Assembly (NCBI GenBank): GCA_030608075.1
Contig: JAUWIU010000001.1
Span: 16,106 to 80,105 of the forward strand
Direction: 5' to 3'
DNA: 64,000 bases
Source: Phycisphaerae bacterium
GTDB taxonomy: Bacteria > Planctomycetota > Phycisphaerae > Sedimentisphaerales > Anaerobacaceae
The notes beneath the pieces are model-generated. The model was not told the origin of the DNA and ran no database searches. It saw only the letters and a list, made by a program, of their open reading frames with translations. The position numbers were made by a program, and so were the translations under genes. This document shows positions 7,917-17,766 of this stretch, piece by piece (position 1 is the stretch's first letter; every line of letters begins with the position of its first letter).

Positions 7917-8633
7917 TTATCTTTTGCGGCGACGAAGCAAAACCAGACTACCCATACCAAGCAAAGCTATTGTTGTCGGCTCAGGTACGTACTGAACATC
8001 ACTAATCAGACCGTCGTAGCCGTAGTTATCACAGTCGGCACCTCCGAAAGTGACTTTCAGATTCTGCGGGAAGTTATACGCGTTCTCCACCGATTTGCCT
8101 GAACCATCCAGGCTAAGCGTCCAGGTGTTGCCTTGGCGCACGAACTCCATAGTCTGCCACGTGTCCAGGGTAATGGCACCCCAAACAATCGCGGGCCCGT
8201 TTTTGCACCATAAACCTAAGCTGCCGTCATTAATGTATACCGACCCGCGATAGGTGTCGGCGCCATCGTTCCAACTGACCAAATGGCCTTGGTCGCTGCT
8301 TGCACCCTGGTTGTTGTCGGTTTTGAACTTGACACTAAAAGCGAAATCACCCGACGCGGGAACCCAACCGCTGCCCAAGTCAACGCGGTCGGCGCTCCCG
8401 GCAAAGTCATACGCCAAAAAGTCAGGGTCACCCGGCCCAGTCTGGTTGACTGTTATACCATCGCCGACATGTGTTCCATCGCGAGTACCGACAACATCAT
8501 ACGCCGTTGTCCCTTCAGTTTCCTCCAGGTCCCAGTGATGCTGGACGACCCAGCCGACAGGAAAACCATACGCACTAACCGTCAAACCGAGCACCACAAC
8601 AACACTCATTAGAAACATTACTTTCTTATACAT
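7917..8633 (-). CDS. Secreted LamG-like jelly-roll protein with PEP-CTERM sorting signal
   Basis: The 238-residue exported protein starts with a signal peptide (MYKKVMFLMSVVVVLGLTVS). A single concanavalin/LamG-like domain spans about residues 30-210: it opens with HHWDLEETEGTTAYD and has a D-rich mid section. It ends with a textbook PEP-CTERM tail: VPEPTTIALLGMG, a hydrophobic stretch and RRRKR. Such proteins are sorted by an exosortase, which is not in this window. GGAGAG lies upstream of the ATG. The LamG fold suggests binding or cladding of carbohydrate, but the ligand is unknown. Confidence 0.88.
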   Translation of the reverse strand: MYKKVMFLMSVVVVLGLTVSAYGFPVGWVVQHHWDLEETEGTTAYDVVGTRDGTHVGDGITVNQTGPGDPDFLAYDFAGSADRVDLGSGWVPASGDFAFSVKFKTDNNQGASSDQGHLVSWNDGADTYRGSVYINDGSLGLWCKNGPAIVWGAITLDTWQTMEFVRQGNTWTLSLDGSGKSVENAYNFPQNLKVTFGGADCDNYGYDGLISDVQYVPEPTTIALLGMGSLVLLRRRKR

Positions 8634-9258
8634 CTCAAAACTCTCCTTTCCTCAGGGAAATCATTCTCTTCTTTTTCTTCTGCCCGGCGTGCACACCCGG
8701 GCAGACCACTTCGTTGTTTTCAACAGGCATCGAAGCCCTGAACTTTAGGCCTGTCTGAAACAACTTGAATTCTTCGCCTCTTTCCCTGAAGATATCTTGC
8801 AGGGCTCGAATCTAACCTCCTTTCTTACAAAAACCCTGTTAAAGGAATCAAAATTTACCTTAGGGTCTGAATTTTTGCGACCCTTTCTCATTTTTGACAC
8901 ACTTTTTGCTTTTCTGAGAAAAGAAACACGGGAAAGACAGTGCCCAGTAAGATTCCTTTTCTCACCTTCTTGTCCTCTTTCCTTACCGGCCCCTGCATAA
9001 AATGCAGCGCATTACTATACGGGCACCACCCAACCAAAACAGACCCACTTTGTAATGTTCTCTAATTTTACACCGCGCCCCCACAAATGTCAAGTTTTTT
9101 CCCTTTTTTTTTGTGTTTTTTTTTAGCCTGGCCGCTATTGTCGTAACCTCTGTATTAACAAGCTGTTAGACAGTCCACCCATCGAAAATCAACCCCTTTT
9201 CCTTAAAAAAAACCTCCTGAACTCAAAGCTTGGCCTTACAGATGCTTACTCTCGCTCC
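8634..9258. other. 625-bp intergenic region with a GC-rich hairpin in the PEP-CTERM gene leader
   Basis: No ORF or structural RNA is supported here. The arms CTGCCCGG (8680-8687) and CCGGGCAG (8697-8704) form a strong hairpin about 50-70 bases upstream of the PEP-CTERM start. It is followed on the transcript by a purine-rich run, so it may be a leader element. The rest is low-complexity, with long T runs around 9098-9124. This is where both minus-strand genes have their flanks. Confidence 0.5.
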
Positions 9259-11109
9259 TCAATCCTCGGTCATCTTCATTGCTTCCTCCAGATGCCCAAG
9301 CAGATATTCTTTGCCCGGCCCGCCGAGATGTTCCCACGGCAGTATCTCATCCCGGGCAAACTGCCTTTGCGCAGCCGTGTCAATATCCATTCCGAATTTG
9401 TCAAACGCCCGCCGCCACAACTCGTAATCGAAGCACTCGTTCCACAAATCGAACCTCGCACCCTCTGCCCAGGCCGCTTCAATCACTTTGCACAGCCTCC
9501 TGTCGCCTCGCCCCGTCGCCGACTCCAAAATACTGCGGTCGATATCGTGAAACTTGAACTGCAAAAACCGCGCGCCGAGTCTCCTTTTCTCTCCAAGTAT
9601 CAGTTGTCTTACGCTCTCGAAATAGCTCTTTGGCCTCTGCCCCAGCCACCCGAACGGCGTGTGCGCCTTCGGCACAAACCAGCTCACCGAAACGTTGATT
9701 TGCCCCGTCCTGCCGTCAACTTTTTTCCGAAGTCTCGCAAGCTCAAACGACAAATCCGCAATCCCTTTCACATCCTCCTCTCTCTCGCCGGGCAGGCCCA
9801 CCATAAAGTACAGTTTCAATCTCCGCCATCCGGCACGGTACGCCGACTCCACCGCCGAAAATAAATCCTCATCTTTCAACGGCTTATTAATAATCCGCCT
9901 CACCTTGTCACTCGCCGACTCCACCGCAATCGTCAGCCCGCTTTTCCTCACCGAACTCACTAACTGCGGAATCAGCTTCAACTGCTGGTCCACGCGCAGG
10001 CTCGGCACCGACAGGCCAACATATCTATCTTCAAAATACTCCTTCAGCCCGCTGACCAATTCTCCGAGCTGGGGATAATCCGCCGTCGACAAACTCAAAA
10101 GGCCCACAGTATCAAAACCTGTTGCATGGTAACACTTCTTCGCAATCTCTATAATCTTCTCAACGCTGCGGCAGCGAATCGGCCTTCTGCAAAAACTGGC
10201 CTGGCAAAACCTGCATCGCCCGGGACAGCCGCGCATTATCTCGACACTCACCCGCTCGTGCACCGCCTGAGTAAACGGCACTATCGGCGAAAGCGGCGCC
10301 GGCGCGCTGTCAAAATCCTCAACCACAGCATTTCTCAATCGCCCCCCCAGCTCCCTCAACGTCGGCTGAAAAGATTTTATACTTGCCCCGTCCCATGCGA
10401 ATTCATAAAAAGCAGGAACGTACGCCCACTCAAATTTCTTCGCCGCCTCTTGAAGAATATCCGTTTTTGTGGCGCCGGCTCGTTTCCGCTCTCGAACCAA
10501 TTCTATCAGCTCAACCACGGCCTGTTCGCCTTCACCTAATACGAACAGGTCAATAAACTCAGCTATCGGCTCACAGCAGTTCGCCTGTCCGCCGCCGGCA
10601 ATAACTAACGGCTCGTCTTCGCGGCGCTGCCTGCTGCGGACGCTCACCCCGCCAAGGTCAAGCATATTCAGAACATTCGTGTAACAAAGCTCGTGCGTAA
10701 GGCTAAAACCCACAATATCAAAGCTCGCCAGCGCCGCTTTCGATTCCAGACTAAACAGCCCAATCCCTTTCTCGCGCAGCAGCTTCTCGGCATCAATCCA
10801 CGGAGCGAAAACCCGTTCGGCTGCTACGCCATCGATTTTGTTGATAATATCATAAATAATCGAAAGACCCGTATAACTCATCCCCACCTCGTAGACATCC
10901 GGAAAGCACAAAGCAACTGTTAGTTCACAGCACTGCAAATCCTTCTTGATTTGGTTGATTTCACCGCCGATATATCTGCTCGGCCTGCGAACAAAAGGCA
11001 AAAACTCCCGCTCGACGCGCTCCTGCAATATTATTACTTCATTTTTACCCACGGCCCTATTATAAACGCGCCGTTGACGATTTTCTATTGATTCCTGCTG
11101 TCTTATCAT
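9259..11109 (-). CDS. Radical SAM protein with N-terminal B12-binding-like domain (TIGR03960-like)
   Basis: This 616-residue protein has an N-terminal cobalamin-binding-like Rossmann region (about 60-210; LCFPDVYEVGMSYTGLSIIY). A radical SAM core follows, with MRGCPGRCRFCQASF giving C295, C299 and C302 for the [4Fe-4S]/SAM site. It resembles the uncharacterised family usually encoded beside or fused to a DUF2344 protein; no DUF2344 gene is visible here. The start is uncertain: the first ATG gives a 19-residue basic extension, while a GTG at residue 20 would fit the divergent apbE better. The substrate is unknown; tRNA modification is one guess for related families. Confidence 0.8.
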   Translation of the reverse strand: MIRQQESIENRQRRVYNRAVGKNEVIILQERVEREFLPFVRRPSRYIGGEINQIKKDLQCCELTVALCFPDVYEVGMSYTGLSIIYDIINKIDGVAAERVFAPWIDAEKLLREKGIGLFSLESKAALASFDIVGFSLTHELCYTNVLNMLDLGGVSVRSRQRREDEPLVIAGGGQANCCEPIAEFIDLFVLGEGEQAVVELIELVRERKRAGATKTDILQEAAKKFEWAYVPAFYEFAWDGASIKSFQPTLRELGGRLRNAVVEDFDSAPAPLSPIVPFTQAVHERVSVEIMRGCPGRCRFCQASFCRRPIRCRSVEKIIEIAKKCYHATGFDTVGLLSLSTADYPQLGELVSGLKEYFEDRYVGLSVPSLRVDQQLKLIPQLVSSVRKSGLTIAVESASDKVRRIINKPLKDEDLFSAVESAYRAGWRRLKLYFMVGLPGEREEDVKGIADLSFELARLRKKVDGRTGQINVSVSWFVPKAHTPFGWLGQRPKSYFESVRQLILGEKRRLGARFLQFKFHDIDRSILESATGRGDRRLCKVIEAAWAEGARFDLWNECFDYELWRRAFDKFGMDIDTAAQRQFARDEILPWEHLGGPGKEYLLGHLEEAMKMTED

Positions 11110-11122
11110 TTATCACTTCTTT

Positions 11123-12193
11123 ATGGAAACGCCTCTTACAAGCAACAGGAACACTCGAATCGCAGTCGGCCTCATTGTTGGCGTCCTTTTGATTGCCGTG
11201 CTCTGTTTTTGGCCAAAACCACCGGCCGAAGTGCGAAGCGGCCCTCGCATTGTAATGGGGACATTCGCCCGGGTCATCGCCGTTGCGCCGCGCTCGCGCA
11301 CCGCCAAAACCTCCATTGACGCCGCCTTCGAGCAGCTTCACACCGTCGACAAACTAATGAGCGTACACAGAGATGATTCACAAATCAGCCGCGTAAACCG
11401 CGATGCCCACAAAAACCCCGTCAGCGTAGACAAGCTCACTTTTGACGTCTTGCAGAAAGCCCTCGAATTCAGCAGACTTACTGAGGGCGCGTTTGACATC
11501 ACAGTCGGGCCGCTAATCGACATCTGGCATTGCGCCGCAGAGGCAAACTCCGTCCCTTCCGACGCTCAACTCCGCCGCGCTCGCCGGCAGGTCGGCTATG
11601 AGAAACTTATCCTCGATGCCAATGATATGACCGTGCGTTTCGCCGTGGAAGGTATGAAGCTCGACCTCGGCGGCATAGCAAAAGGCTACGCCATCGAAAG
11701 AGCAGTTCAGGCCATGCAGGCTGCCGGTGCAGTCGGCGGAATGGTCGACGTCGGCGGCGACATCCGATGTTTCGGCGCCCCAGCACCGCCAAAAAAAAAC
11801 TGGCTTATCGGCCTGCAGGACCCCACAGACCCCCAGCGACTCGTCGCCTCCGGCAAAATCTTATTGACCTTGACCCTCACAAATACGGCCGTCGCCACCA
11901 GCGGTGATTACAGACGATTCATTCTAATCGACGGCAAAAGGTACAGCCACATTGTCGACAGAAACACCGGCAAAAGTGCCGGCAGCTTGTCGAGCGTTAC
12001 CATCATTGCTGATAATGCCACCGATGCCGACGCCCTGGCAACCGCAGTCAGCGTAATCGGCCCCGACAAAGGACTTGCCTTAATCGAAAAAATACCACGA
12101 ACAGAAGCCATTTTGATTTCCCCCTCCCCACAATACCACATCACTAAAACCAGCGGCGCAAACAAATATATCACGCCAAATTCCAAATTCTAA
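11123..12193 (+). CDS. apbE: FAD:protein FMN transferase ApbE
   Basis: Attaches FMN through a phosphoester bond to Thr/Ser of target flavoproteins on the outer face of the membrane. The 356-residue protein has an N-terminal membrane anchor (about residues 11-31). It then has ApbE motifs in order: FDITVGPLIDIWH, MKLDLGGIAKGYAIERAV, VDVGGDIRCFG, and ATSGDYRRF with YSHIVDRNTGK. A final TDADALATA segment supplies Mg-binding acidic residues. It lies 1.7 kb from the rnf operon, whose RnfD and RnfG subunits carry its attachment motifs, so these are its likely clients. No strong ribosome-binding site precedes the ATG. Confidence 0.94.
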   Translation: METPLTSNRNTRIAVGLIVGVLLIAVLCFWPKPPAEVRSGPRIVMGTFARVIAVAPRSRTAKTSIDAAFEQLHTVDKLMSVHRDDSQISRVNRDAHKNPVSVDKLTFDVLQKALEFSRLTEGAFDITVGPLIDIWHCAAEANSVPSDAQLRRARRQVGYEKLILDANDMTVRFAVEGMKLDLGGIAKGYAIERAVQAMQAAGAVGGMVDVGGDIRCFGAPAPPKKNWLIGLQDPTDPQRLVASGKILLTLTLTNTAVATSGDYRRFILIDGKRYSHIVDRNTGKSAGSLSSVTIIADNATDADALATAVSVIGPDKGLALIEKIPRTEAILISPSPQYHITKTSGANKYITPNSKF

Positions 12194-12348
12194 AGGCATC
12201 TCCTTAGCCTTGCATATTATATGATACCCATATCTTTCGATGGTGCGGCTGTAACTACGGTTAGAAGCCTATCAAGTGATACGTTTCGCAGTGATTTGGA
12301 GGCCGTAGCCATGAAGAAAACTCGCACCATACGCGGGCTGATAGTCGA

Positions 12349-13848
12349 CTACTGTATCCTGCCGAAAAGGTCGTCATTGAGAACAATCTTGAAAACGAAC
12401 GCATAATCACAGGGCTTTTCGGGCGGAAGCTCGAGCTTTAAGGCGTCGCCGTCCTGTGACCATTTCAGTTTTCCGGCGGCTCCGAGCAGTTGGATATCTG
12501 ATATTCCCTCGGCGCTCAAAAACGTTCTCGAACTTAGAGACTTTATCTTCAGCTCTTTTCCCGGCCAGTCCAGGCAGATTGCATAGATGCTGTCGGGTTT
12601 GGTCGTAAACCTTATGTCTTCGGCCGTGAAAGGTACATAGGGCCTCGACCTTCTCTCTCGCCGGCAAACCAGGTTGGGCCCCTCGCCGAAGGTATGCCAC
12701 GGCCGGGTTTTGTAAATCGCCTCTCCGTTAACATCGAGCCACCTGCCAATCTCAAGCAGGATATCCCGAGCCTTCCTCGGAATGGTGCCGTCGGCCCTTG
12801 GGCCAACGTTCAGGAGCAGCACACCGTTCTTGCTGACGATGTCCACCAGCTCGTCCACAAGCTGGTCGGCCGACTTGAAGTCGTCATCGCCTATGTAACC
12901 CCAGCTCCTCCTGGTGACCATGGTGTCCGTCTGCCAGACCATCGCCCGAATACGGTCGAGCCGCTCACGCTCCAGGTCGAGCACGGCGGCACCATCTGGA
13001 AAGGCTTTCTGCTTGTAGTTGAGGACAACCTCTTTGCCCCAGCTTGCGGCATGGTTGTAGTAGTCTGCGGCTATCCTTCTGCGGTATGGCTCAAACTCCG
13101 GTTTGTTGAAGCCGAAGTCAAAGTACAATATGTCAGGCCGGTACTTGTCCACAATCTCCATCGTCCTGGCATACCAGTGCTCCATGAATTGCCTATCTGC
13201 AGGCTTTCCAGCATTCTGCCTGCCGTACAGCCCCACGTATGCCGGGTCACTTGTGTCAAACTCCGGGCTGTGTTTGTAGTACTCCCAGTTAAAGGCGTAG
13301 TGACTCGAAGCTCCGAGCTTCATTCCCGCGGCCCGTACCACCGCGGCAAGCTCGCCCAAAACGTCCCTTTTCGGGCCCATCCGGACGGAGTTGAATTTCG
13401 TATGTGTCGAATCATACATCGCAAACCCGTCGTGGTGCTCGGCAACTGGAACAATGAATTTCGCTCCTGCCTTGGTGAAAAGCTCGGCCCAGTCGTTGGG
13501 GTCCCACCTCTCGGCCTTGAACATCGGGATAAAATCCTTGTAGCCGAACTTTGATTGGTCACCCCAGACCGACCGGTGGTGGTGGTAAGTGGCCTCCTTC
13601 TTTCTGTACATACTGCGCGGGTACCACTCGCTGCCTTTAGCCGGGACCGCATAGACGCCCCAATGGATGAATATTCCGAACTTGGCGTCCTTGTACCACT
13701 CAGGAGCCTTATATCTTTTTAGTGACTCCCAGGTGGGTTCGTATTTCCCGGCGCCGGGCACTCTTGAGTTGTTTCCCAAAGCCGGCACACAGAAAACAGC
13801 CACCGTGGTCACTACGACCATAAACAGTTCATCAAGTTTGACACCCAT
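12349..13848 (-). CDS. Alpha-L-fucosidase, glycoside hydrolase family 29, exported
   Basis: Hydrolyses alpha-L-fucosides with retention. Diagnostic GH29 segments include KFGIFIHWGVYAVPA, EHHDGFAMYDS and the nucleophile region DILYFDFGFN; a C-terminal beta-sandwich follows. I place the start at the ATG at 13848, giving 499 residues with a signal peptide (MGVKLDELFMVVVTTVAVF). It is preceded by AAGGGACAAGGGA. The longer in-frame start at 13953 would overlap rnfB. It lies 67 bp downstream of rnfB on the same strand and may be read through from the rnf operon. Its presence fits use of fucose-containing, often sulfated, algal polysaccharides. Confidence 0.92.
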   Translation of the reverse strand: MGVKLDELFMVVVTTVAVFCVPALGNNSRVPGAGKYEPTWESLKRYKAPEWYKDAKFGIFIHWGVYAVPAKGSEWYPRSMYRKKEATYHHHRSVWGDQSKFGYKDFIPMFKAERWDPNDWAELFTKAGAKFIVPVAEHHDGFAMYDSTHTKFNSVRMGPKRDVLGELAAVVRAAGMKLGASSHYAFNWEYYKHSPEFDTSDPAYVGLYGRQNAGKPADRQFMEHWYARTMEIVDKYRPDILYFDFGFNKPEFEPYRRRIAADYYNHAASWGKEVVLNYKQKAFPDGAAVLDLERERLDRIRAMVWQTDTMVTRRSWGYIGDDDFKSADQLVDELVDIVSKNGVLLLNVGPRADGTIPRKARDILLEIGRWLDVNGEAIYKTRPWHTFGEGPNLVCRRERRSRPYVPFTAEDIRFTTKPDSIYAICLDWPGKELKIKSLSSRTFLSAEGISDIQLLGAAGKLKWSQDGDALKLELPPEKPCDYAFVFKIVLNDDLFGRIQ

Positions 13849-13915
13849 TCCCTTGTCCCTTCGAACATTTACTGATGGAAATCCGCCGTCAGGTAACCCA
13901 AACCTTCGCCGCTGC

Positions 13916-14773
13916 TCACGCGGATTGTTTGACCGCTCCGGCCTTTTTACCAACGTGGATAATCACCTTGGTGGGGCATTTGCTCTCGGCCGTATCTTCT
14001 TTTTCCGTGTGCCGATATTTTTCATAATCCACCCGCGCCAGATTATCCTCAACTCCGAACATATCGCTCTGCTTGGCACACAGCCCGCACCCGATACACC
14101 CCACCTTACACGCCGCACGCGTGCTCTTGGCGCTGTCTTTACTGTGACAGGCCACAGTCATCATCTCTTTTTCGCTGAACGGTACCATTTCAATCAGGTT
14201 CCGCGGACAGGCCTTCGAGCAAGCCCCGCATCCCGTACACTTCTCGTAGTCAACCACAGCCAGCCCGTCAACAATATGCAGTGCGTCAAACTTGCACACC
14301 CATGTACAGTCGCCGAACCCCAGGCACCCGAATTTACAGGCCTGCACATTAGCCAGTGCGTTGGCCGCCGTACAGCTTGGAATCCCCCCATATCTGCCAT
14401 GGTAAGTCCGCTCAGCCTTATGCGCACGACAGTGAACGATTGGCCTTTTCGGCGGACCCGAATCACTGATTTGCAGATTTAATATCCTCCTGATTTTTTC
14501 CGTAGTCTCGGCCCCGCCCGGCGCACACCTGCCTAATAGTTCGGCATCTCCCAGAACCGCCCTGGCGTATTGAGCGCAGCCGGGAAAACCGCACGCACCG
14601 CAGTCAAGCCCCGGCAGCTCCGCGCGTATCTGCTCTATCTTCGGGTCCACCTCGACCTTGAGCTTTTCACTCGCAATCAAACGAACCAGCGCAAAGACAC
14701 CGCCAAGCCCCAACATTGTCAAACCTGCCGGCCAGGCACTCTGCCACAACTCGAAAATCTCGCCAAACAACAT
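13916..14773 (-). CDS. rnfB: Rnf complex subunit B (multi-Fe-S ferredoxin-like subunit)
   Basis: Takes electrons from reduced ferredoxin into the Rnf complex. An N-terminal membrane helix (about residues 12-32) is followed by the RnfB-specific cluster motif CGACGFPGC. Several ferredoxin-type clusters come next, among them CTGCGACSKACP and CIGCGLCAKQ. The start is taken at the ATG at 14773 (285 residues); the longer reading adds 20 residues without membrane character. It lies 40 bp after rnfA and is the last rnf gene. Confidence 0.94.
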   Translation of the reverse strand: MLFGEIFELWQSAWPAGLTMLGLGGVFALVRLIASEKLKVEVDPKIEQIRAELPGLDCGACGFPGCAQYARAVLGDAELLGRCAPGGAETTEKIRRILNLQISDSGPPKRPIVHCRAHKAERTYHGRYGGIPSCTAANALANVQACKFGCLGFGDCTWVCKFDALHIVDGLAVVDYEKCTGCGACSKACPRNLIEMVPFSEKEMMTVACHSKDSAKSTRAACKVGCIGCGLCAKQSDMFGVEDNLARVDYEKYRHTEKEDTAESKCPTKVIIHVGKKAGAVKQSA

Positions 14774-14813
14774 AACTACAAATTCCCCATAACAAATCCC
14801 TGGCGATTGGCGA

Positions 14814-15404
14814 TTACTTGACCATTCCGGCAAATCCCATAAACGCCAACGTAAGAAGCCCCGCCGTAATCAGTGTAATCGGCGCGCCCTTAAGGCTTTC
14901 AGGCACATCCGCCATATTCAGATTCTCACGGATGCCGGCCATTATGCAAATCGCCATCGTAAAACCCACGCCCGCGCCGAAGCTCAAAACCACCGCTTCC
15001 AACAGATTGTCAATGCCCCACAGATTAATAAAAAGGCACAGCCCCAAAATCGCACAATTCGTTGTAATCAGCGGCAGAAATATCCCGAAGCTCTCGTATA
15101 ACGATGGAAAAAACTTTCGCACATACATCTCAACTAACTGCACCGCACCGGCGATAACCAGTATGAAGCACACGTAGCGCGTTACCTCCAACGGGGTACC
15201 CATCAAAAGCAAATGGTCAATAAGCCACGTCAGCGTCCCGCTCAGAGTCACAACAAATGTCACTGCCATCCCCATCCCGAAGGCCATATCAATTCTGCCC
15301 GACACGCCGAGATAGGGACATATACCGAGAAACTTCGTAAAAACAAGATTATTAATCAGTACGATTGATATAAACCCCATAAGCAAAATGCTCAGTCTGT
15401 CCAT
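14814..15404 (-). CDS. rnfA: Rnf complex subunit A (integral membrane)
   Basis: A 196-residue integral membrane protein with six hydrophobic helices, matching RnfA/NqrE in length and in segments such as NNLVFTKFLGICPYLG and FLPLITTNCAILGLCLF. RnfA and RnfE are inverted homologues that together hold an intramembrane [2Fe-2S] centre. The conserved cysteines in GICPYLG and TTNCAILG are both present here. It lies 12 bp downstream of rnfE. Confidence 0.96.
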   Translation of the reverse strand: MDRLSILLMGFISIVLINNLVFTKFLGICPYLGVSGRIDMAFGMGMAVTFVVTLSGTLTWLIDHLLLMGTPLEVTRYVCFILVIAGAVQLVEMYVRKFFPSLYESFGIFLPLITTNCAILGLCLFINLWGIDNLLEAVVLSFGAGVGFTMAICIMAGIRENLNMADVPESLKGAPITLITAGLLTLAFMGFAGMVK

Positions 15405-15416
15405 AAATCACACCTC

Positions 15417-16052
15417 TTAAGCCGTCTTTTTACTCACCACATTGACCAGGCCCAGCATCAGCCCTAAAGTTATGAACGCACCGACCGGCATACTCATCGC
15501 CGCCCACGGAACAAACCATCCCCCTGTCCTGGCCAAGGAAAACACCGGAATCTCAAATATCGTACCCGCCGACATAAGCTCCCTCACGCCCGCAAGAACA
15601 CATAATACAAGCGTAAAGCCCACTCCCATCCCGAGCGCATCGATAATACTTACAGCCAGACCATTCTTGCTCGCGCACGCTTCAGCCCGGCAAATAATGA
15701 TGCAGTTAACAATAATCAAAGGCACATACGGCCCGAGCGTCTCACTCATCACCGGCGCAAACGCCTTTAGAAACAAATCCGCTATCGTAACAAACGTGGC
15801 TATGGTGAGCGTGAACATCAGGATTCGAAGGTGCGGTTTGAGAAGCCTCCGCATCAAACACACCACGATGTTGCTGCAGAACAATACAAAAATAACGCTC
15901 AGGCCCATAGTAAGCGCAGGCTTAACCGCCGCCGTAACCGCCAACGTCGGACACATCCCCAACAACAGCCGAAATACCGGATTCTCGCGCCACAGGCCCG
16001 CGATAAGTGTCTCTTTATACACACCCGCCGTGGCATTCGTGTCATTCGCCAT
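15417..16052 (-). CDS. rnfE: Rnf complex subunit E (integral membrane)
   Basis: This 211-residue membrane subunit has six helices. Its RnfE features include ENPVFRLLLGMCPTLAVT and PLIIVNCIIICRAEACA, which contain the cluster-binding cysteines that pair with RnfA. Its start overlaps the end of rnfG by 11 bp, indicating coupled translation. It takes part in the transmembrane electron path of the ferredoxin:NAD oxidoreductase. Confidence 0.96.
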   Translation of the reverse strand: MANDTNATAGVYKETLIAGLWRENPVFRLLLGMCPTLAVTAAVKPALTMGLSVIFVLFCSNIVVCLMRRLLKPHLRILMFTLTIATFVTIADLFLKAFAPVMSETLGPYVPLIIVNCIIICRAEACASKNGLAVSIIDALGMGVGFTLVLCVLAGVRELMSAGTIFEIPVFSLARTGGWFVPWAAMSMPVGAFITLGLMLGLVNVVSKKTA

Positions 16053-16659
16053 TGCCGATTAGTCCCTTTTCGCGCATCTGCCTTCTTATCTGCGTCATGG
16101 AATTATTTATTATCCTGACCACCGCTTCACTGCTTACGGTGGCCCCGCTTATCGCTACTATTTCAGAATCTATCCGCTCGCTGTCGCCGGCTTTTACCAG
16201 AACCAGCTCTCCAGCCGGGGCCCCGACAAACTGATTGCGATAGTACTGCTCTTTTATCTTGTCCCCGAACCCGGGTGTCTCATTACTCGCAAGACAATCG
16301 AACCCGGCAATTTTCTCAAAGTCCTTATCAACCGCGATAACCAGCTCTATCTTGTCGGCAAAGCCCGGCCCCTGCGCGTTAAATACCCAGCCGACACATT
16401 CACCACTGCCGGACACCGCCTTGAAAAGGCTGCTTCCTGCCTTTCTGCCTTTGCTCGATGTGATTTCAAGCTCTCCCGCCGGCTCGAAACGCTCGGCCTC
16501 CTCTAACAAACCGCGCATCAGATGATTGAGCTTCTCGACCTTGTTTCGCTCAATCCTCGGCGACCACGCCGCGTTCGTAACCGCTATCAGCAGCCCAAAC
16601 AAAAACGACGCAACAATCAGCAGCCAGCTTTGCTCGATAAAGTGCTTTATCTTAGACAT
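16042..16659 (-). CDS. rnfG: Rnf complex subunit G, covalently flavinylated
   Basis: A 205-residue protein with one N-terminal membrane helix (about 11-31) and an FMN-binding domain exposed outside. The flavinylation motif SGATVSSEAV places the FMN-carrying threonine at Thr174. TPGFGDKI is the typical preceding motif. Its reading frame overlaps rnfD upstream by 8 bp and rnfE downstream by 11 bp. FMN attachment would need ApbE, encoded at 11123-12193. Confidence 0.95.
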   Translation of the reverse strand: MSKIKHFIEQSWLLIVASFLFGLLIAVTNAAWSPRIERNKVEKLNHLMRGLLEEAERFEPAGELEITSSKGRKAGSSLFKAVSGSGECVGWVFNAQGPGFADKIELVIAVDKDFEKIAGFDCLASNETPGFGDKIKEQYYRNQFVGAPAGELVLVKAGDSERIDSEIVAISGATVSSEAVVRIINNSMTQIRRQMREKGLIGNGE

Positions 16660-17698
16660 TAGGTCTGCCTCCCGCAGGAGTCAGCTTACAAAATCTGTCA
16701 ATCAACGGCGTCACCGCATTCATCAAAAGTATCGAAAACATCACACCTTCCGGATATTCTCCCACAATTCTTATAAGCATCGTCAGCGCTCCCACCCCCA
16801 CCCCGAAAATCCACATCCCCTTCGTGCTCAATGGAGCGGTAACAGGGTCGGTAGCAATGAAAAACGCGCCCAACAGCAGACCCCCGCCCGTCAAATGTAT
16901 CAAAGGCGACACGTAAGCATCCGAGTTCATCAGGTACCCAACGCCCGCAAACACAAACGCCGAAACCAGAACTGCCAATGGAATATGGAAGTTTATTGTC
17001 CTTCTTATCAGCAGGTACACGCCCCCAATCAAAAGAGCCAAAGCGCTCGTCTCACCAAGACACCCGCCGATTTCACCCATAAACGTGCCCCAGAAAAGCT
17101 GCTTATTGACCTCTTGCGCCCCGTACTCGTTCTTTATCGCTTCTTTGCTCCACGCTAATGGAGTCGCCCGCGTTGCCGCCTGTATTGTAGCTTCTGTCAC
17201 CCCGGCAACCTCGCTCTCGGCGCCTATTTTCGGCATCGCAGCATCAACCGTTGCCGGCAGTGTCCACGTCATCATCAGCATACCAAAGCTCGCCGTCAAA
17301 AAGGCCCTGCCCACCATCGCCGGGTTAAAGATATTTGCGCCCAATCCGCCGAAAACCATCTTCCCCACCGCAATGGCAAAGCACGTCCCGACTACCGCCG
17401 CCCACACGGGAAGCGCAGGCGGCACCGACAACGCCAAAATTATGCCGGTAACAACCGCGCTGAAGTCACCGAGCGATTCGACCGGGTTCGGCTTTCTTCG
17501 GATTACGTTACAAAGCCACTCCGTCACCACCGCCGAGACCACACACGCAGGGATGAGGATAAGCGCATATACGCGAAAATAAAACCCCGCCGCCGCCATC
17601 GCAGGCACCAGACCGATTATCACATCTATCATCACCTTGCGAGTCAAAAGCGGCTTGCTTATATGCGGCGAATGCGAAACCGTTATATTCTCAAGCAT
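16652..17698 (-). CDS. rnfD: Rnf complex subunit D, covalently flavinylated membrane subunit
   Basis: A 348-residue polytopic protein with about nine helices. RnfD hallmarks include FGGLGANIFNPAMVGRAFL and the flavin site AATRATPLAW, in which Thr179 is the expected FMN attachment residue. The C-terminal FIATDPVTAPLSTKG loop is also typical. It lies 68 bp downstream of rnfC and overlaps rnfG. With RnfG it relays electrons across the membrane and is a candidate part of the Na+ or H+ path. Confidence 0.96.
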   Translation of the reverse strand: MLENITVSHSPHISKPLLTRKVMIDVIIGLVPAMAAAGFYFRVYALILIPACVVSAVVTEWLCNVIRRKPNPVESLGDFSAVVTGIILALSVPPALPVWAAVVGTCFAIAVGKMVFGGLGANIFNPAMVGRAFLTASFGMLMMTWTLPATVDAAMPKIGAESEVAGVTEATIQAATRATPLAWSKEAIKNEYGAQEVNKQLFWGTFMGEIGGCLGETSALALLIGGVYLLIRRTINFHIPLAVLVSAFVFAGVGYLMNSDAYVSPLIHLTGGGLLLGAFFIATDPVTAPLSTKGMWIFGVGVGALTMLIRIVGEYPEGVMFSILLMNAVTPLIDRFCKLTPAGGRPNV

Positions 17699-17766
17699 CT
17701 ATCCTTGTCCCTGTCTCAATGCCATATCTTTCAGCACTCGATTAACACTCGACAAACCACAACCTT

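Noticed and set aside
9098..9124. Terminator for the radical SAM gene
   Set aside because: The T run is on the wrong strand for that gene and no hairpin precedes it.
12221..12406. Short plus-strand ORF (61 codons) after apbE
   Set aside because: No ribosome-binding site, no recognisable motif, and it runs into the convergent fucosidase gene.
12694..13554. Plus-strand ORF of 286 codons
   Set aside because: Shadow of the GH29 fucosidase gene.
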